Notes: generated by a model from the sequence alone, not told the origin. Positions 26,872 through 35,984 are shown, counted from the stretch's first letter. The stretch: DNA of 64,000 nt from Flavobacterium sp. KJJ (GCF_000708595.2 NZ_JARP01000010.1:1-64000); one strand, 5' to 3'. Numbers and translations: made by a program.

Positions 26872-27198
26872 TTATTTATTAATTAGATTTTAAATAATTT
26901 GAATTAACCTGAACAATTACATTTAAGATCCTCAGTAAATACAGCAAATGAACATAGAATATATAATTAAATTATTTTTGCCTTTTTAAGGATATTTTTT
27001 TTCAAAAAGAAAATAATTCGCACAAAAAAATCATATTGTCAATTTTACAGCATAATAAAAAAGTAATTATTATTAATAACAAAATGAAATTATATTTATT
27101 AATAGGGATGGAAATCATACAGAATGGGCAGATCAATTAACTTTAAAAACTTAGTTTAAAAAAGGACTGGTCACTAATCAAAAGAAGTAATTAAAAAA
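26872..27198. other. AT-rich intergenic stretch without recognised gene
   Basis: Between the operon promoter and the ROK terminator. Both strands lack a convincing reading frame. Several short A/T runs and imperfect repeats are present (for example around 27055-27105) but none matches the shared operator. Confidence 0.5.
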
Positions 27199-27228
27199 AA
27201 AACTCTATAAATAATTTTATAGAGTTTT
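27199..27228 (-). terminator. Intrinsic terminator of the ROK regulator gene
   Basis: AAAACTCTATAA (27199-27210) and TTATAGAGTTTT (27217-27228) form a perfect 12-bp stem with a 6-nt loop. On the minus strand it is followed by a run of ten T. It starts 21 nt after the ROK stop at 27250, so the regulator is transcribed apart from the operon that follows. Confidence 0.85.
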
Positions 27229-27249
27229 GAAGAATTTTATAAAAAATAA

Positions 27250-28476
27250 TTATTTAAAAAAAGGAGATAACATCTTTTCTTTTACAATGCAGCAAGCTCC
27301 AATAACACCTACACGATGCCCCAGTGTTGATTTCTTTAATTTCATATCTCTATTTACCAGACCTAGCGAATGCTTTTTCAGTGCTGATTGTATTGGAAGA
27401 AGTGCAAAATCTCCAAGCTGAGAAAAGTCTCCTCCAATAACAAGCAGATCTGGATTGAATATATTAAGCAAGATAGACAGATAGCGCCCCATTTTTTCAC
27501 TTTGTCTGGTAACCAATTCTATACACAAGCTATCTTCGAGATTTATCGCTCCCGAGATAATATCTAAATGCTGCAGATCCTCATTTTCATTGAGTTCAAT
27601 TTTAGAATGCTTACCTTCTTTTAAAGCTTCTTTAAATTGTCTTACTAGTGACCAGCCTGAAATTTCAGTTTCCAGACAGCCTAATTTTCCACATTGACAA
27701 ATGATTTCATTTTCAAAAATGGTACTATGCCCAAACTCACCAGAATAGCCAGACTTTCCGTAGTAAAGCTTTCCATCTGTCATTATACCAATAGCAACTC
27801 CCCAGCTGTAATTCAAGAAAATTATATTTTGCTCATCATCCACAACACCTTCACAATATTCACCAAAAGCCATTGCTCGGGTGTCATTTTCAAGATGAAC
27901 CGGAAGTCCAAGCTGTTCTGAAATAATTTCTGTCAGAGGCCTGTTTTCACTAAAAAAATAGTTATAACTAAAACCTTCCATAGAATTAATACGCCCGGAA
28001 AAGTTAATACAGATCCCTACAATCAATTTTTTCTCTACAGAACTTTCTTCAATATAGTTATTAATAAGAGCACAAAACTCCAGAAGAGATTCCTGAGAAT
28101 TTTTTAATGCAAAGGGAACACGCAGATCAAGGCTTATAAACTCATTTTTGATATTCTGCAAACCAATAGACATATGGGTCCTTCCAACCTCAACTCCTAA
28201 GAAAAAAGCACAAGTTGGATTGATACTATATAAAGAAGGTCTTCTTCCTCCACTGTTGGTTATTTTTCCCATATCTACCACATTCCCTTCCTGTAAAAGC
28301 TCGTTGACCGCTTTAGTAACAGTAGGAACACTAGACTGCAATTCAGAACTTATTTCTGCAATTGTAGCATTTCCCGCAGAAAGCAATCTTTTTACAATTG
28401 ACTGTCTTAGCATATGCCATTTTTGTCCTGAAAGACTATTGTCTTTACTAATATCAAGTAAATCTTTTAAATTCAT
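27250..28476 (-). CDS. ROK-family transcriptional regulator (NagC/XylR type)
   Basis: A 408-residue cytoplasmic protein. Residues 15-75 form a winged helix-turn-helix (NATIAEISSELQSSVPTVTK). The rest is a ROK sugar-binding fold: LENDTRAMAFGE near 205, the ExGH motif in GEFGHSTI near 245 and the zinc motif CQCGKLGCLE near 255. The N-lobe phosphate loop reads VEVGRTH rather than DxGGTK, so it should not act as a kinase; it probably binds an amino-sugar ligand such as GlcNAc-6-phosphate. By its position and by the inverted repeats shared between nagB and the adjacent operon, it is the likely repressor of both. Confidence 0.9.
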   Translation of the reverse strand: MNLKDLLDISKDNSLSGQKWHMLRQSIVKRLLSAGNATIAEISSELQSSVPTVTKAVNELLQEGNVVDMGKITNSGGRRPSLYSINPTCAFFLGVEVGRTHMSIGLQNIKNEFISLDLRVPFALKNSQESLLEFCALINNYIEESSVEKKLIVGICINFSGRINSMEGFSYNYFFSENRPLTEIISEQLGLPVHLENDTRAMAFGEYCEGVVDDEQNIIFLNYSWGVAIGIMTDGKLYYGKSGYSGEFGHSTIFENEIICQCGKLGCLETEISGWSLVRQFKEALKEGKHSKIELNENEDLQHLDIISGAINLEDSLCIELVTRQSEKMGRYLSILLNIFNPDLLVIGGDFSQLGDFALLPIQSALKKHSLGLVNRDMKLKKSTLGHRVGVIGACCIVKEKMLSPFFK

Positions 28477-28504
28477 TTATCTTCGATTTTGGTAAATTCT
28501 TCTA

Positions 28505-28533
28505 CAAACATAACTCATTTTTAACTTAACAAC
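28505..28533 (-). promoter_or_regulatory. Predicted promoter of the ROK regulator
   Basis: On the minus strand TATGTTTG (28512 to 28505) fits TAnnTTTG, and GTTG (28533 to 28530) lies 17 bp upstream. Transcription would start near 28498, about 22 nt before the ATG at 28476. The candidate ROK operator motif is not seen here, so autoregulation by that motif is not supported. Confidence 0.5.
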
Positions 28534-28750
28534 CTCTTTTTTTTTATTACAAAAATTAAAACACAACCTTAAATTTTACATTCTATAATTTGGCACTGCA
28601 AATGTGTTACAAATTACAACCTATATCTGTATGAAAAAACATCTTAAATATACATGTTTTTTATTTATAGCCAAGCATTTAAAAAATAAATATATTATTC
28701 AACAAACAATTAATAAATATTTTTACAAACAATGTTAAATATATTAATTT
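28534..28750. other. AT-rich divergent intergenic region
   Basis: Between the ROK promoter and the DUF3370 gene. No frame or recognisable promoter for the plus-strand gene was found; long runs of A/T dominate. Confidence 0.4.
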
Positions 28751-28767
28751 TTTGCTATTTTAGCAAA
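28751..28767. repeat. 17-bp inverted repeat upstream of the DUF3370 gene
   Basis: TTTGCTA and TAGCAAA are perfect 7-bp arms around TTT, 40 nt upstream of the ATG at 28807. It is placed where an operator or a promoter-proximal stem would act. Confidence 0.4.
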
Positions 28768-28806
28768 CAACTAACTGATTATCAACCCCCATTAAATTAA
28801 ACCAAT

Positions 28807-30063
28807 ATGAAAGCAAAAAAACTACTATGCATTGTTATTACAACTATTCTTATTTATGCCTGTTCAAATGATGAAAATGTAAAGGAATCCGTTTCTCAGA
28901 CAGTATCAAATAAAACAGCAAAAACACAATTAGCCGTAAATTCTCTAGTTTCTTCAGACTGGACTTCAGGAACTCTGTCCACTTCAATTGTACCGCCACA
29001 AAACTTGAAACACTTGAGTGGTAATTTATCTGAAAAACCAATTTGGAAAAGTAACAATCCCGAAATTATACAAGGGAATGGGTGGCTAATGCAAAATGCA
29101 CGCGTAGATTCCAGCAGAGGAGGTTCGTCAAATCCTCTTTCTGGTACTTTTGGAGTTTATCTCTTTCACATCAACCAATCCGGTTCTTTAAAATACTTAC
29201 ACGTTTTAGTTTCAAACCCTCAAACCAGTGCTCTTACAATTAGTGGAAAAGGCTCTACCTATACCAATTCTGAAAAACCGCTAAATGGAAGCGCAACAGG
29301 ACAGAGCTATTTTGTCTCAAAAGACTGGCTTCAAAATACGCCTCGTACAACATTTAACAACGTAACCATTAATCCGTCAAAGGTTTATGAAGTTTATAGA
29401 GCAACCTTAGCAAACAATAATATGGTAGATGGGTCTTATGAAATAACTGCTTCACAGGGTGTATATGTCTACACAGTCGTTACTTCAACTGGATCTATTA
29501 ACGATGCAGTAAATGCTACTCAGACGGCGGCCGCTGGAGATATTTATACCGAAAGTACGAATACGTATGGTCGGGAAGCTGGAATATATACTGAATCTGG
29601 ATGGTCTGGAACTACTGACATTGACTTACCAACTGGACCAGCCTATATGGGATTATGTCTTAATACAAGTTCAAAATTTGCTGTAGGTGGAACATATTTG
29701 CAAAATCAAAATGCTCCGTTCTCTTATAAATTAAACGGAGCTTCACAAAATACTTATGGAAATTACGGCCACAAATATACCTTGACTCTTAAGCTAAATA
29801 ATCCAAACAGTACCTCAAAAAATGTATCGCTTACATTTGCTTCTAACTTTACATCAGCAACAAATTCACCTTCCTTCACTTTCAACGGGCCACTTTATTT
29901 AAATGGAGCTTTAAAAAATATTTACACTACTCCAACACAGCCGGCACAGAATCTGGCAACTTGGAGTATTCCTGCTAACTCATTTTTTAATGCCACAATA
30001 ACATTTTATGTTCCAGGTTTAATTACGACAGGACAACAGTTAATTTTAAAACAAACTAATTAA
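28807..30063 (+). CDS. DUF3370-like exported lipoprotein
   Basis: A 418-residue lipoprotein with lipobox LIYACSND and acidic residues after the cysteine. The mature part resembles DUF3370, a family I know mainly from cyanobacteria: a start like PIWKSNNPEIIQGNGWLMQ, then FGVYLFHINQ, the phrase SSKFAVGGTYLQ, and a late segment NYGHKYTLTLKLNNP followed by a final beta domain. The family's function is not known to me. It is the only plus-strand gene pair in this half of the window, with the metallophosphoesterase gene 40 bp behind, and stands divergent from the ROK regulator. The family call comes from remembered motif order and should be tested by profile search. Confidence 0.65.
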   Translation: MKAKKLLCIVITTILIYACSNDENVKESVSQTVSNKTAKTQLAVNSLVSSDWTSGTLSTSIVPPQNLKHLSGNLSEKPIWKSNNPEIIQGNGWLMQNARVDSSRGGSSNPLSGTFGVYLFHINQSGSLKYLHVLVSNPQTSALTISGKGSTYTNSEKPLNGSATGQSYFVSKDWLQNTPRTTFNNVTINPSKVYEVYRATLANNNMVDGSYEITASQGVYVYTVVTSTGSINDAVNATQTAAAGDIYTESTNTYGREAGIYTESGWSGTTDIDLPTGPAYMGLCLNTSSKFAVGGTYLQNQNAPFSYKLNGASQNTYGNYGHKYTLTLKLNNPNSTSKNVSLTFASNFTSATNSPSFTFNGPLYLNGALKNIYTTPTQPAQNLATWSIPANSFFNATITFYVPGLITTGQQLILKQTN

Positions 30064-30103
30064 TTATACTATTTTGCCGATAACAAAAATTAAAGAATCA
30101 CAA

Positions 30104-31978
30104 ATGATTTCTCTACACAACCTATTAAAAACTTTTTTATTAGCTGTACTTTTTTTTCAGTATTCAATAGCTCAAAACAAGCCGTTTACTTTTGCACATA
30201 TTACTGATACACATATTGGAAGTGAAAATGCTGCAGAAGATCTTGAAATGTCTGTAAAAGATATTAATAATAATTCTGATATTGAGTTTGTAATTCACAC
30301 GGGGGATGTGACCGAATTTGGTTCTGATGAAGAATTGTACACGGCAAAAAAAATACTCGATAAACTCAAAAAACCTTATTACATTGTTCCTGGAAACCAT
30401 GATGCAAAGTGGTCTGAGAGTGGATGTAATACTTTTTTAAAAGTTTTTAAAAGTGAATGCTTTGCTGTCGAAAAAAATGGTTTTCTATTTATAGGTTTGG
30501 CATCAGGACCTAATATGAGAATGTCTCCCGGACAAATTCCAAGAGAACATCTTGAGTTTTTACAAAATGAGCTCAAAAAAAATCAAGCAAGAAAATTACC
30601 TTTAATTTCGGTAAATCATTATCCATTAGATTCAGGACTGAATAATTGGTATGAAGTAATCGATCAATTAAAAAAGCAAAATATTCAAGCTCATTTAATG
30701 GGACACGGACATTCCAACAAAGTCTATAATTTCGAAGGAATTCCAGCTGTTATGGGCAGATCTAATCTTCGTGCCGATAAAACAAAAGAACCAAAAGACC
30801 AAATTGCGGCATATAATATCGTTAGAGTAGAAAACAACAAAATGATTTATTCGGAACGAAAAGCAGGAAAAGAAACTTCAGCACCTTGGGCCACAATTGA
30901 ATTAAAAGATCATTCTTTCAGCAAAGACACAGCTATATACAAAAGACCTGATTATAGTATTAATTTAAAATATCCAAATGTTCAAGTAGTCTGGACTACT
31001 CAATTTTCTTCGGATATTGGCAGTGGCGTTGTATTAAGTGGCAGTATTGCAGTTACAGCGAATACAAAAGGAGAAATTACAGCCTTGAAAGCTGATACTG
31101 GAAAAAAATTATGGACATACAAAACAAAAGGAAAAATATTCTCAACACCAGCAATTAATAATAATATTGTGATCGTAGGCTCATCTGATAATTCTATATA
31201 TGGATTAAAATTAGCTACCGGAAAAAAAATATGGAAATTTACCACCAAAAAATCTGTACTGGGATCTCCTGCAATTGAAAATGATAATGTTTTTATAGGA
31301 GGTTCTGATGGTATCTTTAGAGCGTTGAATTATAAAACCGGAAAATTAATCTGGCAGTACAATGATGTTAGTAATTTTGTTGAATGCAGGCCTTTGGTTT
31401 TCCAAGAGAATGTGTACTTCGGGTCATGGGGAAATAGTTTTTATGCCTTAAATAAAAATACGGGTAAATTGGTCTGGAGATCAGAAAAATCAGGCAGCCG
31501 TATGCTATCACCAGCAGCAGTATTTCCTGTCGGAAGTTTTAATAAAGTCTTCATTGTTGCTCCAGACCGCTTCATGACTGCCTTTGATTCGAAATCAGGA
31601 AAGGAAATTTATCGTTCGAAAGAGGTAAGCTGCAGGGAATCGATCGGTATTTCAAAAGATGGTATGATAATTTATATAAAAAGTATGAGTGATGGTAGCT
31701 TGACTGCAATTGATGCACAAAGTGAAACCCAAAAGATACTTTGGAATGTAGATACAGAACTAGGCTACGAGATTGCCCCTTCACCTATAACAGAATCTGG
31801 CAACCTTGTTTTTGTCCCTGGACAGAACGGATTAATTTGTGCTGTAAATAAAGATTCGCAGAAGGTAGAGTGGAGATATAAAGTTTCCAATACGCTGATA
31901 AATGCCGTGACCCCTTTTGGAACAGATAAAATTCTGATCAGCACAATGGATGGAAAAGTAATCTGTTTAAAGTACTAA
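30104..31978 (+). CDS. Metallophosphoesterase fused to PQQ-type beta-propeller
   Basis: The ATG at 30104 starts a signal peptide (hydrophobic core, SIAQ); the longer frame would begin with TTG. In the 624-residue protein, residues about 25-250 are a calcineurin-type metallophosphoesterase with all five motifs: AHITDTHIG, HTGDVTEFGSD, VPGNHDAKW, SVNHYPLD and GHGHSN. From about 280 to the end run repeated PQQ-type blades, each with an AxDxxTGKxxW phrase (ADTGKKLW, LATGKKIW, YKTGKLIW, KNTGKLVW). The propeller may bind polymer or partner proteins while the N-domain cleaves a phosphoester outside the cytoplasm. It is probably co-transcribed with the DUF3370 gene. Confidence 0.88.
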   Translation: MISLHNLLKTFLLAVLFFQYSIAQNKPFTFAHITDTHIGSENAAEDLEMSVKDINNNSDIEFVIHTGDVTEFGSDEELYTAKKILDKLKKPYYIVPGNHDAKWSESGCNTFLKVFKSECFAVEKNGFLFIGLASGPNMRMSPGQIPREHLEFLQNELKKNQARKLPLISVNHYPLDSGLNNWYEVIDQLKKQNIQAHLMGHGHSNKVYNFEGIPAVMGRSNLRADKTKEPKDQIAAYNIVRVENNKMIYSERKAGKETSAPWATIELKDHSFSKDTAIYKRPDYSINLKYPNVQVVWTTQFSSDIGSGVVLSGSIAVTANTKGEITALKADTGKKLWTYKTKGKIFSTPAINNNIVIVGSSDNSIYGLKLATGKKIWKFTTKKSVLGSPAIENDNVFIGGSDGIFRALNYKTGKLIWQYNDVSNFVECRPLVFQENVYFGSWGNSFYALNKNTGKLVWRSEKSGSRMLSPAAVFPVGSFNKVFIVAPDRFMTAFDSKSGKEIYRSKEVSCRESIGISKDGMIIYIKSMSDGSLTAIDAQSETQKILWNVDTELGYEIAPSPITESGNLVFVPGQNGLICAVNKDSQKVEWRYKVSNTLINAVTPFGTDKILISTMDGKVICLKY

Positions 31979-32047
31979 TGAAAGAATATTTTTTTCACAA
32001 TTAGAACCTCCTTTAATTTTGCTGCAAAAAGTTAAGGCAGTTAATAT

Positions 32048-32814
32048 GGTTCTGTCACATCTGTCAGAATAAAATATAAGAATTTAAGTGACTTAAAAGT
32101 TATCCCGCCAATTTAGAAAATGATTTAAACATACTTGTCCGTGACGTAATTATCTGATGCTTCCTTAACATATGTACCACTTCAATTTCACCCGGAGTTC
32201 TTTTGGCAGATTCAAAACTTTTGAAACCTAGTTCATTTTGTATTCTCCATTTTATAAAACGATGATCCTGTTCAATGATATTATTTAGGTATTACATTGC
32301 CGAATTTTTATATCGCAAAAAGAACGTTTATTGTTAACTCTTTTTGCAATGGTGTTCGAACCGCTTTTGTCTATATTTATTATCGTTGGTCGAAAGTTAT
32401 TTTTTATTCCCTTAATTACAAATGACTGGGCACTCATTCTCTGTCTTCTTCTGGTCAAAAGAAAATCCACCGTATCACCCAATTTATCAACAGCACGATA
32501 TAAATAACACCAAATGCCTAACTTTGATATAGGTCTCATCCAATCTCTAACTAGCCCACACTCTGCCTTTCTCTTCTTCATCTTCGACTCAAGCAAAGGT
32601 GTAAACTTAAGGACCAGCGCTAAATAGTAGCATGATCAACATGAACTCCTTTAATCTTCATTAGTTCTTCAGCATCTTGGTAACTAAGTGTAAATCTTTG
32701 CTTGAAATATACTGCCTGAAGAATTATGTATTTTGGATAACAATGACCTTTCGTATTCATCTTTAACCGGTTTAAAATTCTAAGATAAAAGTTACTCAAA
32801 GATGCGACAGAACC
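32048..32814. mobile_element. Decayed IS6-family insertion sequence
   Basis: The ends are GGTTCTGTCACATCT (32048-32062) and, inverted, GGTTCTGTCGCATCT (32800-32814), differing at one of 15 positions; the 767-bp length fits IS6-family elements (about 800 bp). The transposase inside is broken. The 8-bp flanks (gttaatat and acatttca) do not match, so no target duplication remains, which points to age or to a rearranged junction. Confidence 0.85.
32100..32760 (-). pseudogene. IS6-family transposase, disrupted
   Basis: Reading from the ATG at 32760, the N-terminus (YPKYIILQAVYFKQRF, then VHVDHATI) is the IS6 transposase helix-turn-helix region. An in-frame TAG follows at the place of a Gln, then a 1-nt loss after the Trp codon shifts the frame. 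The first catalytic Asp (LDETYIKV) lies in a third frame, beyond another stop. WCYLYRAVDKLGDTVDFLL and IINIDKSG supply the middle part with the second Asp. A further 1-nt deletion precedes NNIIEQDHRFIKWRI, which carries the catalytic Glu; the reading ends at 32100. The full product would be about 220 residues. At least two frameshifts and two stops make it non-functional. Confidence 0.88.
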
Positions 32815-33003
32815 ACATTTCAAATATTTATAATATATTTGTAAAACAAAAAGAATAATATTATTGCATATTAGTTCGTTCGCATTTAATTTTTTATCTC
32901 CGATTTAATATTGAAACAGCAAAAAATGAATTTGGTGCAGAATCGGTGCATTTTGGTAAAGACAGTTTAAAAAACCTAGTATAGACAGGACTTCAGTGAT
33001 AAA

Positions 33004-33023
33004 GATCGAATCCTGCTCTCCCA
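33004..33023 (+). other. tRNA 3'-end-like fragment (possible old attachment site)
   Basis: GATCGAATCCTGCTCTCCCA resembles a T-loop, T-stem 3' strand and acceptor 3' strand with discriminator A. The matching 5' acceptor (GGGAGAG) and anticodon arm are absent upstream, so it is not a working tRNA. Such 3' fragments are left where integrating elements recombine at tRNA genes. Confidence 0.35.
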
Positions 33024-33090
33024 AAAAAAGGGTGAAAGAAGTAAAAAGGTCACTTTTTCAATCTTTTGAAAAACCCAAAAAAATAGTGGT

Positions 33091-33122
33091 AAAACCTGCA
33101 AATCTTACGATTTGCAGGTTTT
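33091..33122 (+). terminator. Strong intrinsic terminator hairpin
   Basis: AAAACCTGCAAATC and GATTTGCAGGTTTT form a perfect 14-bp stem with a TTAC loop, followed by further T on the plus strand. No intact plus-strand gene precedes it; it may belong to the lost tRNA unit. It also lies about 310 nt beyond the GH9 stop and could end the xylan operon on the minus strand. Confidence 0.7.
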
Positions 33123-33434
33123 TTTGTTTTATACTGCTTTTCAATTTTTTTTAAACCGCTTAAAAATTTTATGACAGAATCGTGGCAGATTTGGCTTCAG
33201 CGAAATGTACCACAAAATTGGACCTGACCACTTGTAAAAACAGTAAAAACACTTGTCCTTACATATCGTTTCAAATTAACCTGAGGAAATCGCTTTCCCG
33301 CTGATTAATTGATTAAGATTTAAAGTTTCCAACTATTTGCAATTCCTGACTCCAGACTGAATCAAAACACAGACTGAAAATTATAACGACAATATTTAAA
33401 AATCGTTTGATATTTGCTGTATTTTAATTTTATT

Positions 33435-35984
33435 TTATTCTTTTTCCTTGGCCAGATCGTTTGCAGCATTCGCAAGAAAAACATACCAGGCACCGCCATC
33501 TATAATACATTCATTTTCTCCCCAAAAAAATGGCCAGTCGTCTTTATTCTCTAAATAGTCCGGTTTTAGAAAAATAAGTCCGGGAACTACTCCACCCGCA
33601 ATTGTCGTAAAGTCTGCGCGATTACCTCCATAAGCTACTTTTTTAGATCTATTTCCAACGGCATTTACAAAAGATAAATTAGAATAAGGATGACAGCCTA
33701 AAAGATAATTCAATCCTTGATAAACGCTTTCTTTATTCATTATATCAGGATAACTTTTATGAATATAGTAATTCGTACTTGCCCAATTGATAACTTGCGA
33801 ACTGCCTCCCCAGCCTCTTTTTGCTATTGGTACAGCATAAGGATTCTCGGCATTTTCTATCGCCATTTTTTCTTTATACTTAATTACATAGCCTCGTAAT
33901 TTTTGTTTATAGTTGGCATCCATAGAAGAAACGGCCAATAGTGCAGAACTAATATTGAATTCTAAATTTTCATCTAGCAATTTCCATATTTTATCTTCAA
34001 AACTTTTTTTATACTGTCTATCTTTTGTGCTTAAATAAAGTTGCAATATTGCAATCATATCGCTTCCTTTTCCCCATCTGGACATTGGGCTATTATACGG
34101 TTTTGCCTTTTTTTCTATTTCAGTTGCTTCGTTGGTCAACTTTATAGCAAGAGACAAACATTTTGCGGAAAGTGTATCATTATATCCTTTTAAAACCCTG
34201 CTTGCTGCCGCTAAAGAACCAGCAGTTCTAAAATCCAGAAATGAAGTTCGGTTTGTAAATGCCCATCTGTCATCAAGCGTACCACTGGAAACACCGTTAG
34301 ATTCATATGCTTTAAGAGTGGAATTATAAGGGAGATTATCTGTCTCAGTAGAAGCATCGCCTAAATGATGGTACTGATGAAGATTTGGCACCACTATACC
34401 TCTAACAGGATGACCAATATTTTCAACTTGTGCGACAAGATTCAGTACGCCGTGTTCTATTTGTTGCAATAAATCAGGCTGACCATCAGGACGGTGAATA
34501 TCTACAAACTGTGTTTCTTGATCAATATAAGTTTCGTCTCTTTTGACTTTGAATGCTTCCCATGATTCTACAAAACTATTAATTACGCTTACATGTGAAA
34601 AAGTCTGAATATCAAAATCGCCGGCATCAAACCAGCCGCCTACTGCCATTCCGGGAATTCGTTCTAAGGATTTATATTTAGTATCTGTTGTAGGACCTTG
34701 TTTATAACCGTCAAAGTGTTCATGATTGATTGGTGCCTGAAGACAATCGTCTAAAAATGGTTTTCCGTGCCAGACTCTATACGCTTCATTCACTTCCATG
34801 TGATCCATTTGAACAGGAAACCACACATCCATGGTAGGATGCCATATCTCCGAATAAATATCATCCTCTATCTGAAAAGTATTTGTTTTTTGATCGCCAT
34901 ATTGAATATAATAAAGTCCTTTTTCCTGAACAGCACTAAAATCAAATTGAGCATAATTATATCTTAGATAATTTCCCCAAACCTTGACATCGGCTTTTAA
35001 TTTCTCTACAAATTTTCCGTCTTCACCTAGTTTAAAAATTGATGCCGTTATTAACGCTTTATCATTTTTATCAAGTTCTATAACAGCCACTTTCTTTTGG
35101 CTGGGCATGTAGCCTACTTGCGAAAATCCTATTACTGGTGGTCTTTTCCAATTCGGAATTGCATTGGGTTCTACATACCAAGTCATTACTTTGCCTTTTT
35201 TGTTTGAAGGAAGAATACTTCTTGCTATAAACCAGCCGTTCTGTCCCAAATTTCTCCCGTCAAAAAGCATTACATCCTGATCTTCAGACTGAATTTTTAC
35301 TGTTCGTTCTGGATTTTCAGGTGCAAAAATTAAATTTTTACCTGATTCTAAAGGAAGAGTTGTTATAAATTCATTTCTCCCACGATCATCAAATGTAGTA
35401 TGTCCAGCAAACTGTGGGATTTTTTGAGATAAAGGTCGAATTTCAGTAGTACCAGCAGGATATCTTGGGAAAGTTCCTGCTTTTCCATCCACTAAATAAT
35501 TGCTTTCAAAATAAGAAGTTGGTATAAATTCTAAATTAAATCCCGCTCTTCCTTCCAGCTCTTTTGGAACAGGTTTATCTAATACAACATTGATTACAAC
35601 ACCTTTTCCTTTTGCTGTAACTACGATTTTCGAATCAAAATTAAATTCCTCATATCTTAGTGTAACTTCAATACTATTGTTAGCCTTATCAACTTTACGG
35701 CTAATCATTTTTGGAATTAAATCCCATTGTTCCGGTGTATTTTGAAGCCTGATTGCGCCGCCGGTTACCGTTCTCACACCATGATGAATAAATTCTATTC
35801 CGGCCGTTTTTTCGTCAAAAAACATTCCGTTGTATTCGTTGTTAAAAACCCAGACATTAAGTCCGGGAGTTTCAAAATATTCTTTTTCGTTTAATACTAA
35901 ATTCTGAGAAAATGACTTATTTGCAAGACTAAACAAACAAAAAAATATAATTACTTTTTTTAATAAAGTTTTATTGAAAACCAT
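33435..35984 (-). CDS. GH9 family glycoside hydrolase with Ig-like N-terminal domain
   Basis: In-frame ATGs occur at 36011, 35993 and 35984; I choose 35984 because MVFNKTLLKK begins a normal signal peptide ending at KSFSQ. The 849-residue protein has a long beta-rich N-terminal part (about 25-300), a CelD_N-type Ig-like domain (about 300-390, GFSQVGYMPSQKKVAVIE) and the GH9 (alpha/alpha)6 barrel. VGGWFDAGDFD carries the catalytic Asp, LLGCHPYSNLSFV is the GH9 signature, and FFWGENECIIDGGAW carries the Glu. GH9 enzymes cut beta-1,4-glucans or related polymers; in this operon xyloglucan, glucan or xylan-linked chains are candidates. It is the last gene after GH43-GH8-esterase. Confidence 0.88.
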   Translation of the reverse strand: MVFNKTLLKKVIIFFCLFSLANKSFSQNLVLNEKEYFETPGLNVWVFNNEYNGMFFDEKTAGIEFIHHGVRTVTGGAIRLQNTPEQWDLIPKMISRKVDKANNSIEVTLRYEEFNFDSKIVVTAKGKGVVINVVLDKPVPKELEGRAGFNLEFIPTSYFESNYLVDGKAGTFPRYPAGTTEIRPLSQKIPQFAGHTTFDDRGRNEFITTLPLESGKNLIFAPENPERTVKIQSEDQDVMLFDGRNLGQNGWFIARSILPSNKKGKVMTWYVEPNAIPNWKRPPVIGFSQVGYMPSQKKVAVIELDKNDKALITASIFKLGEDGKFVEKLKADVKVWGNYLRYNYAQFDFSAVQEKGLYYIQYGDQKTNTFQIEDDIYSEIWHPTMDVWFPVQMDHMEVNEAYRVWHGKPFLDDCLQAPINHEHFDGYKQGPTTDTKYKSLERIPGMAVGGWFDAGDFDIQTFSHVSVINSFVESWEAFKVKRDETYIDQETQFVDIHRPDGQPDLLQQIEHGVLNLVAQVENIGHPVRGIVVPNLHQYHHLGDASTETDNLPYNSTLKAYESNGVSSGTLDDRWAFTNRTSFLDFRTAGSLAAASRVLKGYNDTLSAKCLSLAIKLTNEATEIEKKAKPYNSPMSRWGKGSDMIAILQLYLSTKDRQYKKSFEDKIWKLLDENLEFNISSALLAVSSMDANYKQKLRGYVIKYKEKMAIENAENPYAVPIAKRGWGGSSQVINWASTNYYIHKSYPDIMNKESVYQGLNYLLGCHPYSNLSFVNAVGNRSKKVAYGGNRADFTTIAGGVVPGLIFLKPDYLENKDDWPFFWGENECIIDGGAWYVFLANAANDLAKEKE

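Larger units (their letters stand above)
32815..33434. other. Gene-free stretch with tRNA-end-like relic
   Basis: No convincing coding frame on either strand. It contains the tRNA-3'-like sequence at 33004-33023 and the terminator hairpin at 33091-33122. A short open tail ending at 32984 (with NEFGAESVHFGKD) may be the end of a lost gene. Confidence 0.5.

Noticed and set aside
32040-32822. Target-site duplication of the IS6 element
   Set aside because: The 8-bp flanks (gttaatat and acatttca) do not match.
32285-32823. Two separate small minus-strand genes (about 103 and 67 codons)
   Set aside because: Their translations are consecutive pieces of one IS6 transposase, split by stops and 1-nt losses, so they are reported as a single pseudogene.
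32895-32984. Short plus-strand open tail containing NEFGAESVHFGKD
   Set aside because: About 30 codons without a start codon context or recognised family; kept only as a possible remnant.
32880-33023. A functional tRNA gene
   Set aside because: Only a 3'-end-like sequence is present; no matching 5' acceptor strand, D-arm or anticodon arm can be found upstream.
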